In this document: piece after piece, positions 34,288 through 42,253 of the stretch
How positions within the stretch are numbered: position 1 is the stretch's first letter
Layout of the letters: every line of letters begins with the position of its first letter
Source of the DNA: Jejuia sp043557195
GTDB taxonomy: Bacteria; Bacteroidota; Bacteroidia; Flavobacteriales; Flavobacteriaceae
NCBI GenBank assembly: GCA_043557195.1
Contig: CP121314.1
Span: forward strand, 1,736,001-1,800,000
Direction: 5' to 3'
DNA: 64,000 nucleotides
Program-made: the position numbers and the translations under genes
The notes under the pieces: model-generated
Told to the model about the DNA's origin: nothing
Database searches by the model: none
Seen by the model: the letters and a program-made list of their open reading frames with translations, nothing else

Positions 34288-34707
34288 ATGAAAAAAGTAT
34301 TAATTCTACTAGTATGTGTTTCGGCTTTATTAAGCTGTAAAAACGATTCAAAATCTGAAACTAAAGAAATTTCAACTTCTGAAGAGTCAAACGAGCGCAC
34401 CGAAAAACAAAGCGACGGTCTTACACTCTTAAAAGGTGAATTTGTATACTATGATGGTGCTGCAGTACTACAAACACATGCAGAAATTTATGGGGTATTA
34501 TTAATCAACAAATTCGAAGATTTGAGCAAACGTGCAGAATCTTTTAAAACAAAACCTACGGATCATGTTCAAGTTGAGATTCGCGGAAAAATAACTAACG
34601 AAAAACACGAAACCATTCTTTGGGAAAACAAGGTTGAAGTTGTTGAAATTATAGACGTAAAACCAGGTTCAAAAGAAGATAATAATATTATAAAACTAGG
34701 AAGCTAA
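34288..34707 (+). CDS. Small lipoprotein inserted between sufB and sufC
   Basis: A 139-residue lipoprotein of unknown function. The lipobox is LLSC (Cys17), followed by a charged low-complexity linker (residues about 18-48) and a globular part of about 85 residues with LLKGEFVYYDGAAVLQT and VQVEIRGKITNE, which looks like a small OB- or beta-barrel-type fold. It starts 12 bases after sufB and ends 5 bases before sufC, so it is transcribed with the cytosolic suf genes although its product is exported. Similar genes are, as far as I recall, found at this spot in other Flavobacteriaceae. Confidence 0.75.
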   Translation: MKKVLILLVCVSALLSCKNDSKSETKEISTSEESNERTEKQSDGLTLLKGEFVYYDGAAVLQTHAEIYGVLLINKFEDLSKRAESFKTKPTDHVQVEIRGKITNEKHETILWENKVEVVEIIDVKPGSKEDNNIIKLGS

Positions 34708-34712
34708 AAGCT

Positions 34713-35363
34713 ATGTTGAAAATAAATAATTTACATGCAAGTATTGAGGATAAAAGTATCTTAAGAGGTATTAACCTTGAAGTAAAACCAGGTGAAGTGC
34801 ACGCTATTATGGGGCCTAACGGTTCTGGTAAAAGTACATTGGCATCAGTTATTGCTGGTAGAGAAGATTACGAAGTTACTGAGGGGAATATCGTTTTTGA
34901 CGGTGAAGATATTGAAGAATTAGCAGCGGAAGAGCGCGCACACAAAGGTGTGTTTTTATCGTTTCAATATCCTGTTGAAATCCCTGGAGTTTCGGTAACA
35001 AACTTTATGAAAACCGCAATTAACGAATCTCGGAAAGCAAGAGGTCTAGAAGAAATGCCAGCTAAAGACATGTTGAAATTAATTCGTGAAAAATCTGAAA
35101 TGCTAGAAATAGACCGAAAGTTTTTATCACGCTCTTTAAATGAAGGCTTCTCTGGAGGTGAAAAGAAACGTAATGAGATATTCCAAATGGCAATGCTAGA
35201 ACCGAAATTGGCAATTCTTGATGAAACCGATTCTGGTTTAGATATTGATGCGCTTCGTATCGTTGCTAATGGTGTACGATTACATCGTTCCAGATTTTGT
35301 ACACGTATTGTACGACGGAAAGATTGTAAAATCTGGTCCAAAAGAGTTGGCACTGGAACTTGA
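34713..35363 (+). pseudogene. sufC: SufC ATPase, disrupted by an internal deletion and frameshift
   Basis: SufC is the ABC-type ATPase that drives Fe-S assembly on SufBD. Residues 1-188 are normal: Walker A GPNGSGKST (34-42), Q-loop FQYPVEIPG, the signature LNEGFSGGEKKRNEI (142-156) and Walker B LAILDETDSGLDID. After ALRIVANGV the reading frame leaves the family. The expected segment with the NKLRSKDNAV-type strand and the switch His (ITHYQRLLD) is absent, and the end of the protein continues in another frame from 35278 (YIVPDFVHV). The missing length is about 62 bases (2 modulo 3). As read, the product stops after 28 unrelated residues at 35363 and lacks the H-loop, so it cannot be an active ATPase. 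Confidence 0.85.
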
Positions 35364-35415
35364 GGAAAAAGGATACGATTGGATCAAAGAAGAAATGGCG
35401 CTAACCCTGTTCTAA
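35278..35415 (+). pseudogene. sufC: 3' remnant of sufC in a shifted frame, fused into sufD
   Basis: Read from 35278 this encodes DYIVPDFVHVLYDGKIVKSG, then the conserved SufC C-terminus ELALELEEKGYDWIKEEM. About 35399-35403 the sequence changes into the middle of sufD in yet another frame, so the sufC stop, the sufC-sufD gap and the sufD start are all absent. It overlaps the out-of-frame end of the upstream sufC piece. Confidence 0.8.
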
Positions 35416-36101
35416 CCAATAGCGTTACAGAAATTTTCGCTAGCAAACGCGCCATTGTAGATTATTACAAAATTCAAAACGATAACACAAACGCATCCTT
35501 AATAGACAATACTTTTGTTAAACAAAGCAGAGAAAGTTTCGCTTCTGTGCACACCTTCTCTTTTGGTGGCAAGCTAATTCGTAACAATTTAAACTTCTAT
35601 CAAAACGGAGAGCGAATCGATTCGACTTTAAAGGGCATCACCATTATTGGCGAAAAACAACATGTAGACCATAACACTTTGGTACATCACATCGAGCCAA
35701 ATTGCGAAAGCCATCAAGATTACAAAGGCATTTTTGGCGATCGTTCTACGGGTGTGTTCAACGGAAAAGTAGTCGTAGAAAAAGAAGCCCAAAAAACCAA
35801 TGCGTTTCAGGCAAACAACAATATTTTAATAAGCGATAAAGCGTCAATAAACACAAAACCTCAATTAGAAATTTTTGCTGATGATGTAAAATGTTCTCAC
35901 GGTTGTACTATCGGTCAGTTAGACGAAAGCGCCATGTTTTACATGCGTTCGCGCGGTATTCCAGAAAAAGAAGCCAAAGCGTTATTAATGTTTGCCTTTA
36001 GCAACAACGTTCTAGAATCTGTTAAAATTCCTGAGTTAAAACAACGCATCACTAAAATTATTGCGAACAAATTAGGGGTAAATATCGGATTCGATTTATA
36101 A
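35379..36101 (+). pseudogene. sufD: SufD scaffold subunit lacking its N-terminal half
   Basis: SufD pairs with SufB in the SufBC2D scaffold and helps iron entry. Homology begins at NPVLTNSVTEIF (35403), which in full-length SufD (about 435 residues) lies near residue 205. From there on the beta-helix core and C-terminus are complete: HTFSFGGKLIRNNLNFYQNG, HVDHNTLVHHIEPNC (the His of the SufB-D interface), KCSHGCTIGQLDESAMFYMRSRGI and the end VNIGFDL. The first eight codons of the open frame (from TTG 35379) are the sufC tail in the wrong frame, not SufD. The N-terminal domain and the ribosome start are lost, so expression as a functional protein is unlikely. Confidence 0.85.
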
Positions 36102-36112
36102 GATTTTTATTT

Positions 36113-36184
36113 GAAGCTATTTCCCGCTATCCGCTGTATCTTTTTCTCGTGCCTCAAAAAAGGATGCCGCTTCTATCGGGGCTA
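36113..36184 (-). repeat. Dispersed structured repeat, short form, copy 2 (between sufD and sufS)
   Basis: Minus-strand reading TTAGCCCCGATAGAAGCGGC, then a CCTTTTTT/AAAAAG hairpin, then ACAGCGGATAGCGGGAAATAGCTTC. Outer pairing TAGC/GCTA and CCCG/CGGG is possible. It shares GAAGCGGCAyCC and AGCGG with the copy at 1019-1084. It sits inside the suf operon, ending 11 bases before the sufS start. Confidence 0.7.
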
Positions 36185-36195
36185 AATTATCTGCC

Positions 36196-37410
36196 ATGTT
36201 CAATGTAGACACCATACGAAAAGACTTCCCGATACTTTCTAGACAAGTAAACGGTAAACCTTTAGTATATTTTGATAATGCTGCAACCTCACAAACACCG
36301 CGACAGGTAATTGATGTTATTGTAGATTATTATTCAAATTACAATGCTAACATACATCGTGGTGTACATACCTTAAGTCAAGAAGCTACAGATTTGTATG
36401 AAGGCGCAAGACAAAAAATTCAGCAACATTTTAACGCGAAATTCTCGCATGAAATCATCTTTACATCTGGGACAACGCATGGTATAAATCTCGTGGCAAA
36501 CGGATTTTCTTCATTCTTAAAAAAAGGAGACGATATTATAGTTTCTGCGCTAGAACATCACAGCAATATTGTGCCTTGGCAAATGTTGTGCGAGCGCACG
36601 GGAGCAACGTTAAAAGTCATTCCCATGAATGAAGACGGAGAGCTCGTTATGTCTGAATTTGATGCACTGCTTTCAAAAACCACAAAGTTGGTATTCGTTA
36701 ATCATATTTCAAACGCTTTAGGCACCATCAATCCTATTGAATATATTATTGAAAAATCACACGATGTAGGTGCAGCCGTTTTAATTGACGGTGCTCAATC
36801 TGCACCACACTTAATACCTGATGTTCAAGCTTTAGATGTTGACTTTTATGTGACTTCTGCACATAAAATATGTGGACCAACAGGAATGGGTATGCTGTAT
36901 GGTAAAGAAGAATGGCTCAAAAAATTGCCGCCCTATCAAGGTGGTGGCGAGATGATTGCAGAAGTTACTTTTGAAAAAACAACCTACGCAGATTTGCCAC
37001 ATAAATTTGAAGCTGGAACACCTAATATTTGTGGTGGTATCGCTTTTGGCGCCGCTATAGATTATATGAATAGCATTGGTTTTGATAATATTGCAGCACA
37101 TGAAAATGAGTTACTAAAATACGGTACTGAAAAGCTTTTGGAAATAGAAGGTTTAAAAATATACGGCACATCAAAGAAGAAAACCTCAGTAATTTCCTTT
37201 AATTTAGAAGGTATTCACCCATACGATGTTGGTACCATTTTAGACAAACTAGGAATTGCCGTTAGAACAGGCCACCATTGTGCGCAACCCATAATGGACT
37301 TCTACAAAATCCCAGGAACTATTCGCGCTTCATTTGCGTTCTACAATACTAAAACTGAGATTGATGCCTTGGTAGAAGGTGTAAAAAAAGCTAAAATTAT
37401 GCTTTCTTAA
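36196..37410 (+). CDS. sufS: Cysteine desulfurase SufS
   Basis: A 404-residue PLP enzyme (group II) that takes sulfur from cysteine for Fe-S assembly and passes it to SufE. Visible features: YFDNAATSQTPRQV, TSGTTHGINLVA, ALEHHSNIVPWQ, LIDGAQSAPH, the PLP-lysine in TSAHKICGPTGMG and the catalytic Cys in VRTGHHCAQPIMDFY, in the short-loop type II context. It is intact in length and motifs. It follows the truncated sufD with 94 bases between, occupied by a dispersed repeat; sufE follows about 2.2 kb downstream. Confidence 0.96.
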   Translation: MFNVDTIRKDFPILSRQVNGKPLVYFDNAATSQTPRQVIDVIVDYYSNYNANIHRGVHTLSQEATDLYEGARQKIQQHFNAKFSHEIIFTSGTTHGINLVANGFSSFLKKGDDIIVSALEHHSNIVPWQMLCERTGATLKVIPMNEDGELVMSEFDALLSKTTKLVFVNHISNALGTINPIEYIIEKSHDVGAAVLIDGAQSAPHLIPDVQALDVDFYVTSAHKICGPTGMGMLYGKEEWLKKLPPYQGGGEMIAEVTFEKTTYADLPHKFEAGTPNICGGIAFGAAIDYMNSIGFDNIAAHENELLKYGTEKLLEIEGLKIYGTSKKKTSVISFNLEGIHPYDVGTILDKLGIAVRTGHHCAQPIMDFYKIPGTIRASFAFYNTKTEIDALVEGVKKAKIMLS

Positions 37411-37565
37411 ATTAAGGCATTACACTTTTTATGCATTTCATCGGCGTCTTATAACATTCTTTTAAAAAAAAACTCTTAGTTGTGATAATTTTTCAAAAAA
37501 AACGTTAATAACATAACAGAAAATAATTATATTCACCATCGACTAATTCAAATAATTATTTTTAA

Positions 37566-38648
37566 ATGAGAAAAATTCTTTTAAGTATGGCTGCCATAGC
37601 CTTACTATTCACATCATGTGAAAATGACAAAAATGAAATTAACGAGGAACAATCTGTAGAAGTTGACATGAGCGACTTCTATCTATATACAGATACAGGT
37701 GACGACTTACTTTCAAAATCTTCCAACAGCAAAGACAAGGTAAAACAATGTTACACCATGAATGTTTTGAACAGGCAACTTGATGCTAACCCTGGTCTAG
37801 CAAAAAAAATGTACAATATAGAGTATCATACTCGTGCTTTTATTGCTGGAAAGAAAGGAGGGAATGGTAACGGCAACGGTGGTGGAAACAACGGTGGCGG
37901 TGGCGGAGAACCAGAACCGCCTGTTGATGATGGACTGGGAGTTATTAACATCCCTGTTTATGTTCATGTGGTTTACAGCAATTCTAATGAGAATATTAGT
38001 AATGCACAAATTGCTTCTCAGATTACAATTTTAAATGATGATTTTAGGAAAACAAATAATGATGCTAACCAAGTGCCAAATGAATTTGCTGGTGTCGCAG
38101 CTGACGCTGAATTCACATTTACATTAGCAAACACCTTTAGATATGCTGATTCTAGAACTGCTTGGGGAACGAATAACGCTGTAAAAAGTGCTTATCCACC
38201 AGTAACTCCAGAAACACATCTTAACATTTGGGTGTGTAATATTGGCGGTGGTATTTTAGGTTATGCACAATTTCCTGGAGGAAACTTAGCCACTGACGGT
38301 GTAGTTTGCTCACCTCAATATTTTGGAAACGTAGGATTTGTCTCTGCTCCTTTTGATGGCGGTAGAACCATGACCCATGAAGTTGGGCATTATTTAAACC
38401 TTCGCCATATTTGGGGGGATGGAAGATGCAGACAAGATGATTTTGTTGCTGATACTCCTTCATCTGATAGACCAAATTATGGTTGTCCATCCTATCCAAC
38501 AGCACACTGCAGAAGCAATGATATGACGATGAATTACATGGACTATGTTAATGATGATTGTATGTACATGTTCTCTGAAGGACAGAAAGCTAGAATGCGT
38601 GCAATTTTTGCTACTGGTGGTCCTAGAGCATCTCTCGCTGGCAACTAA
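37566..38648 (+). CDS. M43-family (cytophagalysin-like) zinc metalloprotease lipoprotein
   Basis: A 360-residue exported protease of the metzincin clan, family M43. Lipobox FTSC (Cys18). An N-terminal pro-region is joined by a Gly/Asn-rich linker (about 98-115) to the catalytic domain, which has INIPVYVHVVYS at its start, the zinc motif HEVGHYLNLRHIWGD and the Met-turn NYMDYVNDDCMYMFS, plus the Cys pattern typical of M43B. It lies inside the suf cluster region but has its own 155-base upstream gap and a terminator behind it, so it is probably an independent gene. Confidence 0.88.
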   Translation: MRKILLSMAAIALLFTSCENDKNEINEEQSVEVDMSDFYLYTDTGDDLLSKSSNSKDKVKQCYTMNVLNRQLDANPGLAKKMYNIEYHTRAFIAGKKGGNGNGNGGGNNGGGGGEPEPPVDDGLGVINIPVYVHVVYSNSNENISNAQIASQITILNDDFRKTNNDANQVPNEFAGVAADAEFTFTLANTFRYADSRTAWGTNNAVKSAYPPVTPETHLNIWVCNIGGGILGYAQFPGGNLATDGVVCSPQYFGNVGFVSAPFDGGRTMTHEVGHYLNLRHIWGDGRCRQDDFVADTPSSDRPNYGCPSYPTAHCRSNDMTMNYMDYVNDDCMYMFSEGQKARMRAIFATGGPRASLAGN

Positions 38649-38670
38649 TTCTAAATAATATATATTTAAT

Positions 38671-38699
38671 TAAAGACGTCAATTTTTGGCGTCTTTTTT
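38671..38699 (+). terminator. Terminator of the M43 protease gene
   Basis: AAAGACG / CGTCTTT hairpin with a T6 tail, 23 bases after the stop codon. Confidence 0.8.
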
Positions 38700-38733
38700 G
38701 TATGTTAATGTTTAAACAAATAAACATCAATAA

Positions 38734-39528
38734 ATGAAACATATAACAATACTAATTAGTATAGTAGTTTTACGATGTTGTTGGGGACCAACAGAATATC
38801 AGTTAATGCAAGATTTACAAAACAGTGATACAATTTTGAAACAACTTAACGGCACATATAACATTACCAACTTAAACCAAGAAGACGTGTCTTCTTTTAA
38901 GCTTAGTATATCATTTGACGATAGCACTAAAAAAGTCTCTGGGTTTTCAGGCTGCAATCGCTTTTTTGGTTCATACACCATAAATGAAAATTCACTAAAG
39001 TTTAGTCCTTTAGGAACCACTAGAATGTTATGTTCTGAAGATAAAAATGACATTGAAAACAAACTTTTAAAGGCTTTTGAAAAAGCAGATAATGTGTTTT
39101 TTTCGGAAAATGGGTTTTCACTTTTTAACAAAAAGAAACCATTGCTTTCAGCAACAAAAATTCCTGAGAAAAGCACACTAAGTTTTGAATATTCAGCCGT
39201 TTCGCGAGGTTCTTACAAGCATATCAAAATAGATATAGACACTATCAGTTTTTCTAAAAAAAGAAAATCAAAATCTTTAAAGATTGCTTGTGATGCAAAT
39301 TATTGGAACAACTTAACAAAGCTCTGTGATGATTTAGATATCGAAAACATTCCAAATCTAGAAGCTCCTAGTAAAAAGTTTCAGTTTGATGGTGCTCTAT
39401 TAGCTCATCTTAAGATAAATTCAAACGGAAACACCTATGAATCTGCACCTTTTGATCATGGTAACCCACCCAAGGAAATAGCAGCCATAGTTAAAGAAAT
39501 CTTATCATCAGCCGAAAACATTGAATAG
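38734..39528 (+). CDS. META-domain (HslJ-like) lipoprotein with extra C-terminal domain
   Basis: A 264-residue exported protein. The signal peptide ends VVLRCC; an Arg before the first Cys makes it an unusual lipobox, similar to the LLRC of the MbnP protein. Residues about 35-130 are a META domain, seen in FSGCNRFFGSYTINENSLKF and LGTTRMLC with the two usual Cys. The remainder (about 140-264) is a second domain with a FEYSAVSRGSYKHIKIDIDT strand pattern that I do not recognise. META proteins are associated with envelope stress in E. coli (HslJ); the role here is unknown. Confidence 0.78.
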   Translation: MKHITILISIVVLRCCWGPTEYQLMQDLQNSDTILKQLNGTYNITNLNQEDVSSFKLSISFDDSTKKVSGFSGCNRFFGSYTINENSLKFSPLGTTRMLCSEDKNDIENKLLKAFEKADNVFFSENGFSLFNKKKPLLSATKIPEKSTLSFEYSAVSRGSYKHIKIDIDTISFSKKRKSKSLKIACDANYWNNLTKLCDDLDIENIPNLEAPSKKFQFDGALLAHLKINSNGNTYESAPFDHGNPPKEIAAIVKEILSSAENIE

Positions 39529-39551
39529 CAATATTTCTTGTTGTATTTTTG
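39521..39551 (+). promoter_or_regulatory. Promoter of the sufE-sufT-DUF2480 unit
   Basis: TTG (39521), 20-base spacer, TATTTTTG (39544-39551). The -33 element lies inside the end of the META gene. The promoter fixes the sufE start at the ATG 39567. Confidence 0.6.
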
Positions 39552-39566
39552 CATAAAATTGAACGT

Positions 39567-39989
39567 ATGAGTATTGAAGACATTCAAAACGAAATTATAG
39601 ACGAATTCTCAATGTTTGAAGATTGGGAAGAGCGTTACCAATATATGATTGATTTGGGGAAAGATTTACCCTTAATTGACGACAAATACAAAACCGATAA
39701 CAACATCATAAAAGGGTGCCAAAGTAAGGTTTGGGTACACGCCGAAATGAATGACGATAAAGTAGCATTTACAGCCGATAGTGATGCTATAATCACTAAA
39801 GGTATTATTGCTATTTTAATTAGAGTGTTTTCCAATCAGCACCCAAAAGATATCATTGATGCGGATACTAGTTTTATTGATAAAATCGGATTGAAAGAAC
39901 ATTTATCGCCAACAAGAGCTAATGGATTAGTAAGTATGGTGAAGCAATTAAAAATGTATGCCATAGCATACCAAACACAATTGAATTAA
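39567..39989 (+). CDS. sufE: SufE-family sulfur acceptor
   Basis: Accepts persulfide sulfur from SufS and delivers it to SufB. The 140-residue product starts MSIEDIQNEI; the sulfur-accepting Cys is in NNIIKGCQSKVWVHAEM, and the family segment AIITKGIIAILIRVFSNQ follows. I chose the ATG at 39567 because the longer TTG-initiated frame begins inside the -7 box TATTTTTG (39544-39551). It leads a three-gene unit sufE-sufT-DUF2480 separate from the main suf operon. Confidence 0.93.
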   Translation: MSIEDIQNEIIDEFSMFEDWEERYQYMIDLGKDLPLIDDKYKTDNNIIKGCQSKVWVHAEMNDDKVAFTADSDAIITKGIIAILIRVFSNQHPKDIIDADTSFIDKIGLKEHLSPTRANGLVSMVKQLKMYAIAYQTQLN

Positions 39990-39995
39990 GTTTAA

Positions 39996-40031
39996 TCGTT
40001 GATGCGTTTAACCGTTTAAACAACTCAACGA
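39996..40031 (+). repeat. Long imperfect stem-loop between sufE and sufT
   Basis: TCGTTGA-tgc-GTTTA-accgtt-TAAAC-aac-TCAACGA: two helices separated by a symmetric 3-base internal loop. There is no T run, so it is more likely an mRNA processing or stability element than a terminator. A second CGTTTAAACAA motif follows at 40037-40047. Confidence 0.5.
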
Positions 40032-40055
40032 ATAAACGTTTAAACAATTAATACA

Positions 40056-40382
40056 ATGAGCGAAACAACAATAGATACAGCCGAATTAGGCGAAAAAATA
40101 GTAAATGTTTTAAAAACAATTTACGACCCTGAAATCCCAGTAGACATTTACGAATTAGGATTAATTTATGACGTATTTGTTAACGAAGATTATGATGTAA
40201 AAATCTTAATGACCTTGACAACGCCTAATTGCCCCGTAGCAGAAACGTTACCATTAGAAGTTGAGGAAAAAGTAAAGTCCTTAAACGACGTAAATGATGC
40301 TGAAGTTGAAATCACTTTTGATCCGCCTTGGACTCAGGATTTGATGAGTGAAGAGGCGAAATTAGAGTTGGGGATGCTTTAG
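40056..40382 (+). CDS. sufT: SufT / MIP18-family (DUF59) Fe-S maturation protein
   Basis: A 108-residue DUF59 protein that helps load Fe-S clusters into target enzymes. Motifs: IYDPEIPVDIYELGLIY, the central LTTPNCPVAETLP with the conserved Cys, and FDPPWTQDLMSEEA. It lies 66 bases downstream of sufE across a stem-loop and 70 bases upstream of the DUF2480 gene. Confidence 0.93.
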   Translation: MSETTIDTAELGEKIVNVLKTIYDPEIPVDIYELGLIYDVFVNEDYDVKILMTLTTPNCPVAETLPLEVEEKVKSLNDVNDAEVEITFDPPWTQDLMSEEAKLELGML

Positions 40383-40452
40383 TTTAGTTTTCAATCTCAG
40401 TAGCAGTCTACAGTAACTCAAAACTTTAAACATAAAACTTGAAACTTATTTA

Positions 40453-40959
40453 ATGCCAGACGAAATCATTAATCGCGTAGCGAACAGCAAATTAGTCACT
40501 ATTGACCTTGAAGATTTTTATCCTGAAGGCAAACGTGTATTATTCGACATCAAAGATTGGTTGTTCGAAGGTTTTGTGCTCCGAGAAAAAGACTTTAGGC
40601 AACAGGTTTCTGAGTTTAACTGGAGTCAATATCAAGATAGTTATATAGCTTTAACCTGCAGTACAGATGCCATTATTCCAGGTTGGGCTTACATGCTTTT
40701 GAGCATTAATCTAGAGCCCTACACAAAAAAAGTGATTGTTGGCGATTTAGAGCAATTAGAAACGTCTATCTACCAAGATATCATCAATAACTTTGATGTT
40801 TCTGCACATGAAGGCAAACCAATAATTGTAAAAGGCTGCTCTAACAAGCCTGTACCACAAAATGCATATATCATGCTCAGTAATAAATTAAAAACTGTTG
40901 CAAAATCAATCATGTATGGAGAAGCCTGTTCTTCTGTACCTCTTTACAAAAAGAAATAA
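40453..40959 (+). CDS. DUF2480 family protein
   Basis: A 168-residue cytosolic protein of the Bacteroidetes family DUF2480. Recognisable parts are LVTIDLEDFYP, DIKDWLFEGFVLREKDFR, YIALTCSTDAIIPGWAYML and the Cys-containing end VKGCSNKPVPQNAYI and GEACSSVPLYKK. Function unknown. Its constant position after sufE and sufT in Flavobacteriia (as I know the region) and its three conserved Cys suggest a role in Fe-S assembly or repair. No terminator is visible after it. Confidence 0.85.
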   Translation: MPDEIINRVANSKLVTIDLEDFYPEGKRVLFDIKDWLFEGFVLREKDFRQQVSEFNWSQYQDSYIALTCSTDAIIPGWAYMLLSINLEPYTKKVIVGDLEQLETSIYQDIINNFDVSAHEGKPIIVKGCSNKPVPQNAYIMLSNKLKTVAKSIMYGEACSSVPLYKKK

Positions 40960-41063
40960 TAAAGTGACTTCTTTACTTTAAAAGCGTCTAATGTTATAGA
41001 AAACAATGATTTTTATGTACTTCAAATCATAAAAAATCAGCTTAACATTTGTTAAAATTAATT

Positions 41064-41071
41064 TATATTTG
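41064..41071 (+). promoter_or_regulatory. Putative -7 box for the DUF3078 gene
   Basis: TATATTTG, exact TAnnTTTG match, 21 bases before the ATG. Confidence 0.45.
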
Positions 41072-41092
41072 CCCACATTTTAAAAACTAACA

Positions 41093-42022
41093 ATGATGAA
41101 AAAACTAATCTTTTTCGCAGTATTATGTCTTAGCGTTTCTGTTATAAGCGCACAAACAAAAGAAGAACTAGAAACCCAAAAAGCTGAAAAACAAGCAGAA
41201 GCTGATGCAGCACAAGCGGAAGCTAATGCTCTACAAGCTAAAATAGATGCACTTCCAGGATGGAGAACTGGTGCTTTTGGTGTTATTGGTGGTAGCTTAT
41301 CTAACTTTAATAATTGGTATGCACAAGGTGCTCCAAATAACAGTTCTGGTAATATTGGTTTTACGGTAAATGGTTTTGCTAACTTAATTCAAGAGAAATT
41401 CTTTTGGAGAAATGCATTAGCTACAAATTTAAACTGGACCAAACTAGATAATAAAGATATTAGTACTGATAGTGACAGTTTTGAGCCAACTACTGATGTA
41501 TTTAACATATCTTCATTATATGGTAGAAACTTAAGCAAAACTTTAGCTGCTTCTGGTTTAATGGAATACAGAACTACAATTCTAAATAACTTTAACGATC
41601 CTGGTTATTTAGATGTTGGTATTGGTGCTACATGGACTCCAATAGAGAATTTAATAGTTGTTGTACACCCATTAAACTACAACTTTGTTTTTGCTGATGA
41701 CGATACTATTTTTAATTCTTCTTTAGGTGCTAAAATTGTAGCAGACTATACACGTCAAATTGGTGCTATTGGGTTTAAAACTAACTTATCTGCATTCCAA
41801 AGTTATGAATCTGGCGATTTATCAAATTGGACATGGACTAACTCTTTTAGCTACACACTTTGGAAAATGATTGGTGTTGGTTTTGATTTTGGTTTAAGAA
41901 ACAACAAACAAGAAGCCCTAAACTACTCTAGAAATATTCTAGGAAACGCTGGTGAGACTTTTGATTCTGTAGATAACGATTTGCAGACTTACTACACCTT
42001 TGGTTTGAGCTACAAATTCTAA
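41093..42022 (+). CDS. DUF3078 outer-membrane protein
   Basis: A 309-residue exported protein. A signal peptide (ending ISAQ, about residue 20) is followed by a short Ala/Glu/Gln-rich coiled coil (22-52) and then by amphipathic beta-strands to the C-terminus, with the DUF3078 landmarks GGSLSNFNNWYAQGA, FFWRNALATNLNW and MEYRTTILNNFNDPGYLD. It ends TFGLSYKF, a barrel signature with terminal Phe. Probably a small outer-membrane barrel; function unknown. It has its own -7 box (41064-41071) and a very strong terminator. Confidence 0.88.
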   Translation: MMKKLIFFAVLCLSVSVISAQTKEELETQKAEKQAEADAAQAEANALQAKIDALPGWRTGAFGVIGGSLSNFNNWYAQGAPNNSSGNIGFTVNGFANLIQEKFFWRNALATNLNWTKLDNKDISTDSDSFEPTTDVFNISSLYGRNLSKTLAASGLMEYRTTILNNFNDPGYLDVGIGATWTPIENLIVVVHPLNYNFVFADDDTIFNSSLGAKIVADYTRQIGAIGFKTNLSAFQSYESGDLSNWTWTNSFSYTLWKMIGVGFDFGLRNNKQEALNYSRNILGNAGETFDSVDNDLQTYYTFGLSYKF

Positions 42023-42072
42023 TACTAAAATACGCTTAAAGATTTTAAAATAATCTATAAGTTATACTTTAT

Positions 42073-42112
42073 AAAAAATGCGCTTCCCTTTTTCTGGGAA
42101 GCGCATTTTTTG
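42073..42112 (+). terminator. Strong bidirectional terminator after the DUF3078 gene
   Basis: A perfect 16-base-pair stem AAAAAATGCGCTTCCC / GGGAAGCGCATTTTTT with loop TTTTTCT. Its last bases abut the start of the long repeat copy B. Confidence 0.93.
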
Positions 42113-42244
42113 CGTTAGGGATTGAACGGCATGTTTGAAATCCCCGGACGTAGGAGGGATTGAGTAGTGAAATGCTAATTCACGAATTCATTAATTTAAA
42201 ATGTAAATCAATGAGTAAAGCCCGACCCCTTGTGAGTAACGCCC
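42112..42244 (+). repeat. Dispersed structured repeat, long form, copy B
   Basis: Starts GCGTTAGGGATTGAACGGCA and ends AAAGCCCGACCCCTTGTGAG + TAACGCCC. The terminal stem is GCGTTA/TAACGC and the central hairpin AATCCC/GGGATT (42139-42161). These helices replace the CTCCT/AGGAG hairpin and the GTGTT/AACAC terminal stem of copy A with different but complementary bases. The middle (42165-42220) is unrelated to copies A and C. It lies between the DUF3078 gene and hflX. Confidence 0.75.
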
Positions 42245-42253
42245 AAATTTTTT

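Noticed and set aside
35379..35402. The TTG-initiated N-terminus (eight codons) of the SufD open frame
   Set aside because: It is the C-terminus of SufC read in the wrong frame and has no SufD homology, so it is not a genuine start.
40013..40047. The two GTTTAAAC palindromes as an attachment site of a mobile element
   Set aside because: No integrase or mobile cargo lies nearby, and both copies are within one short intergenic gap.
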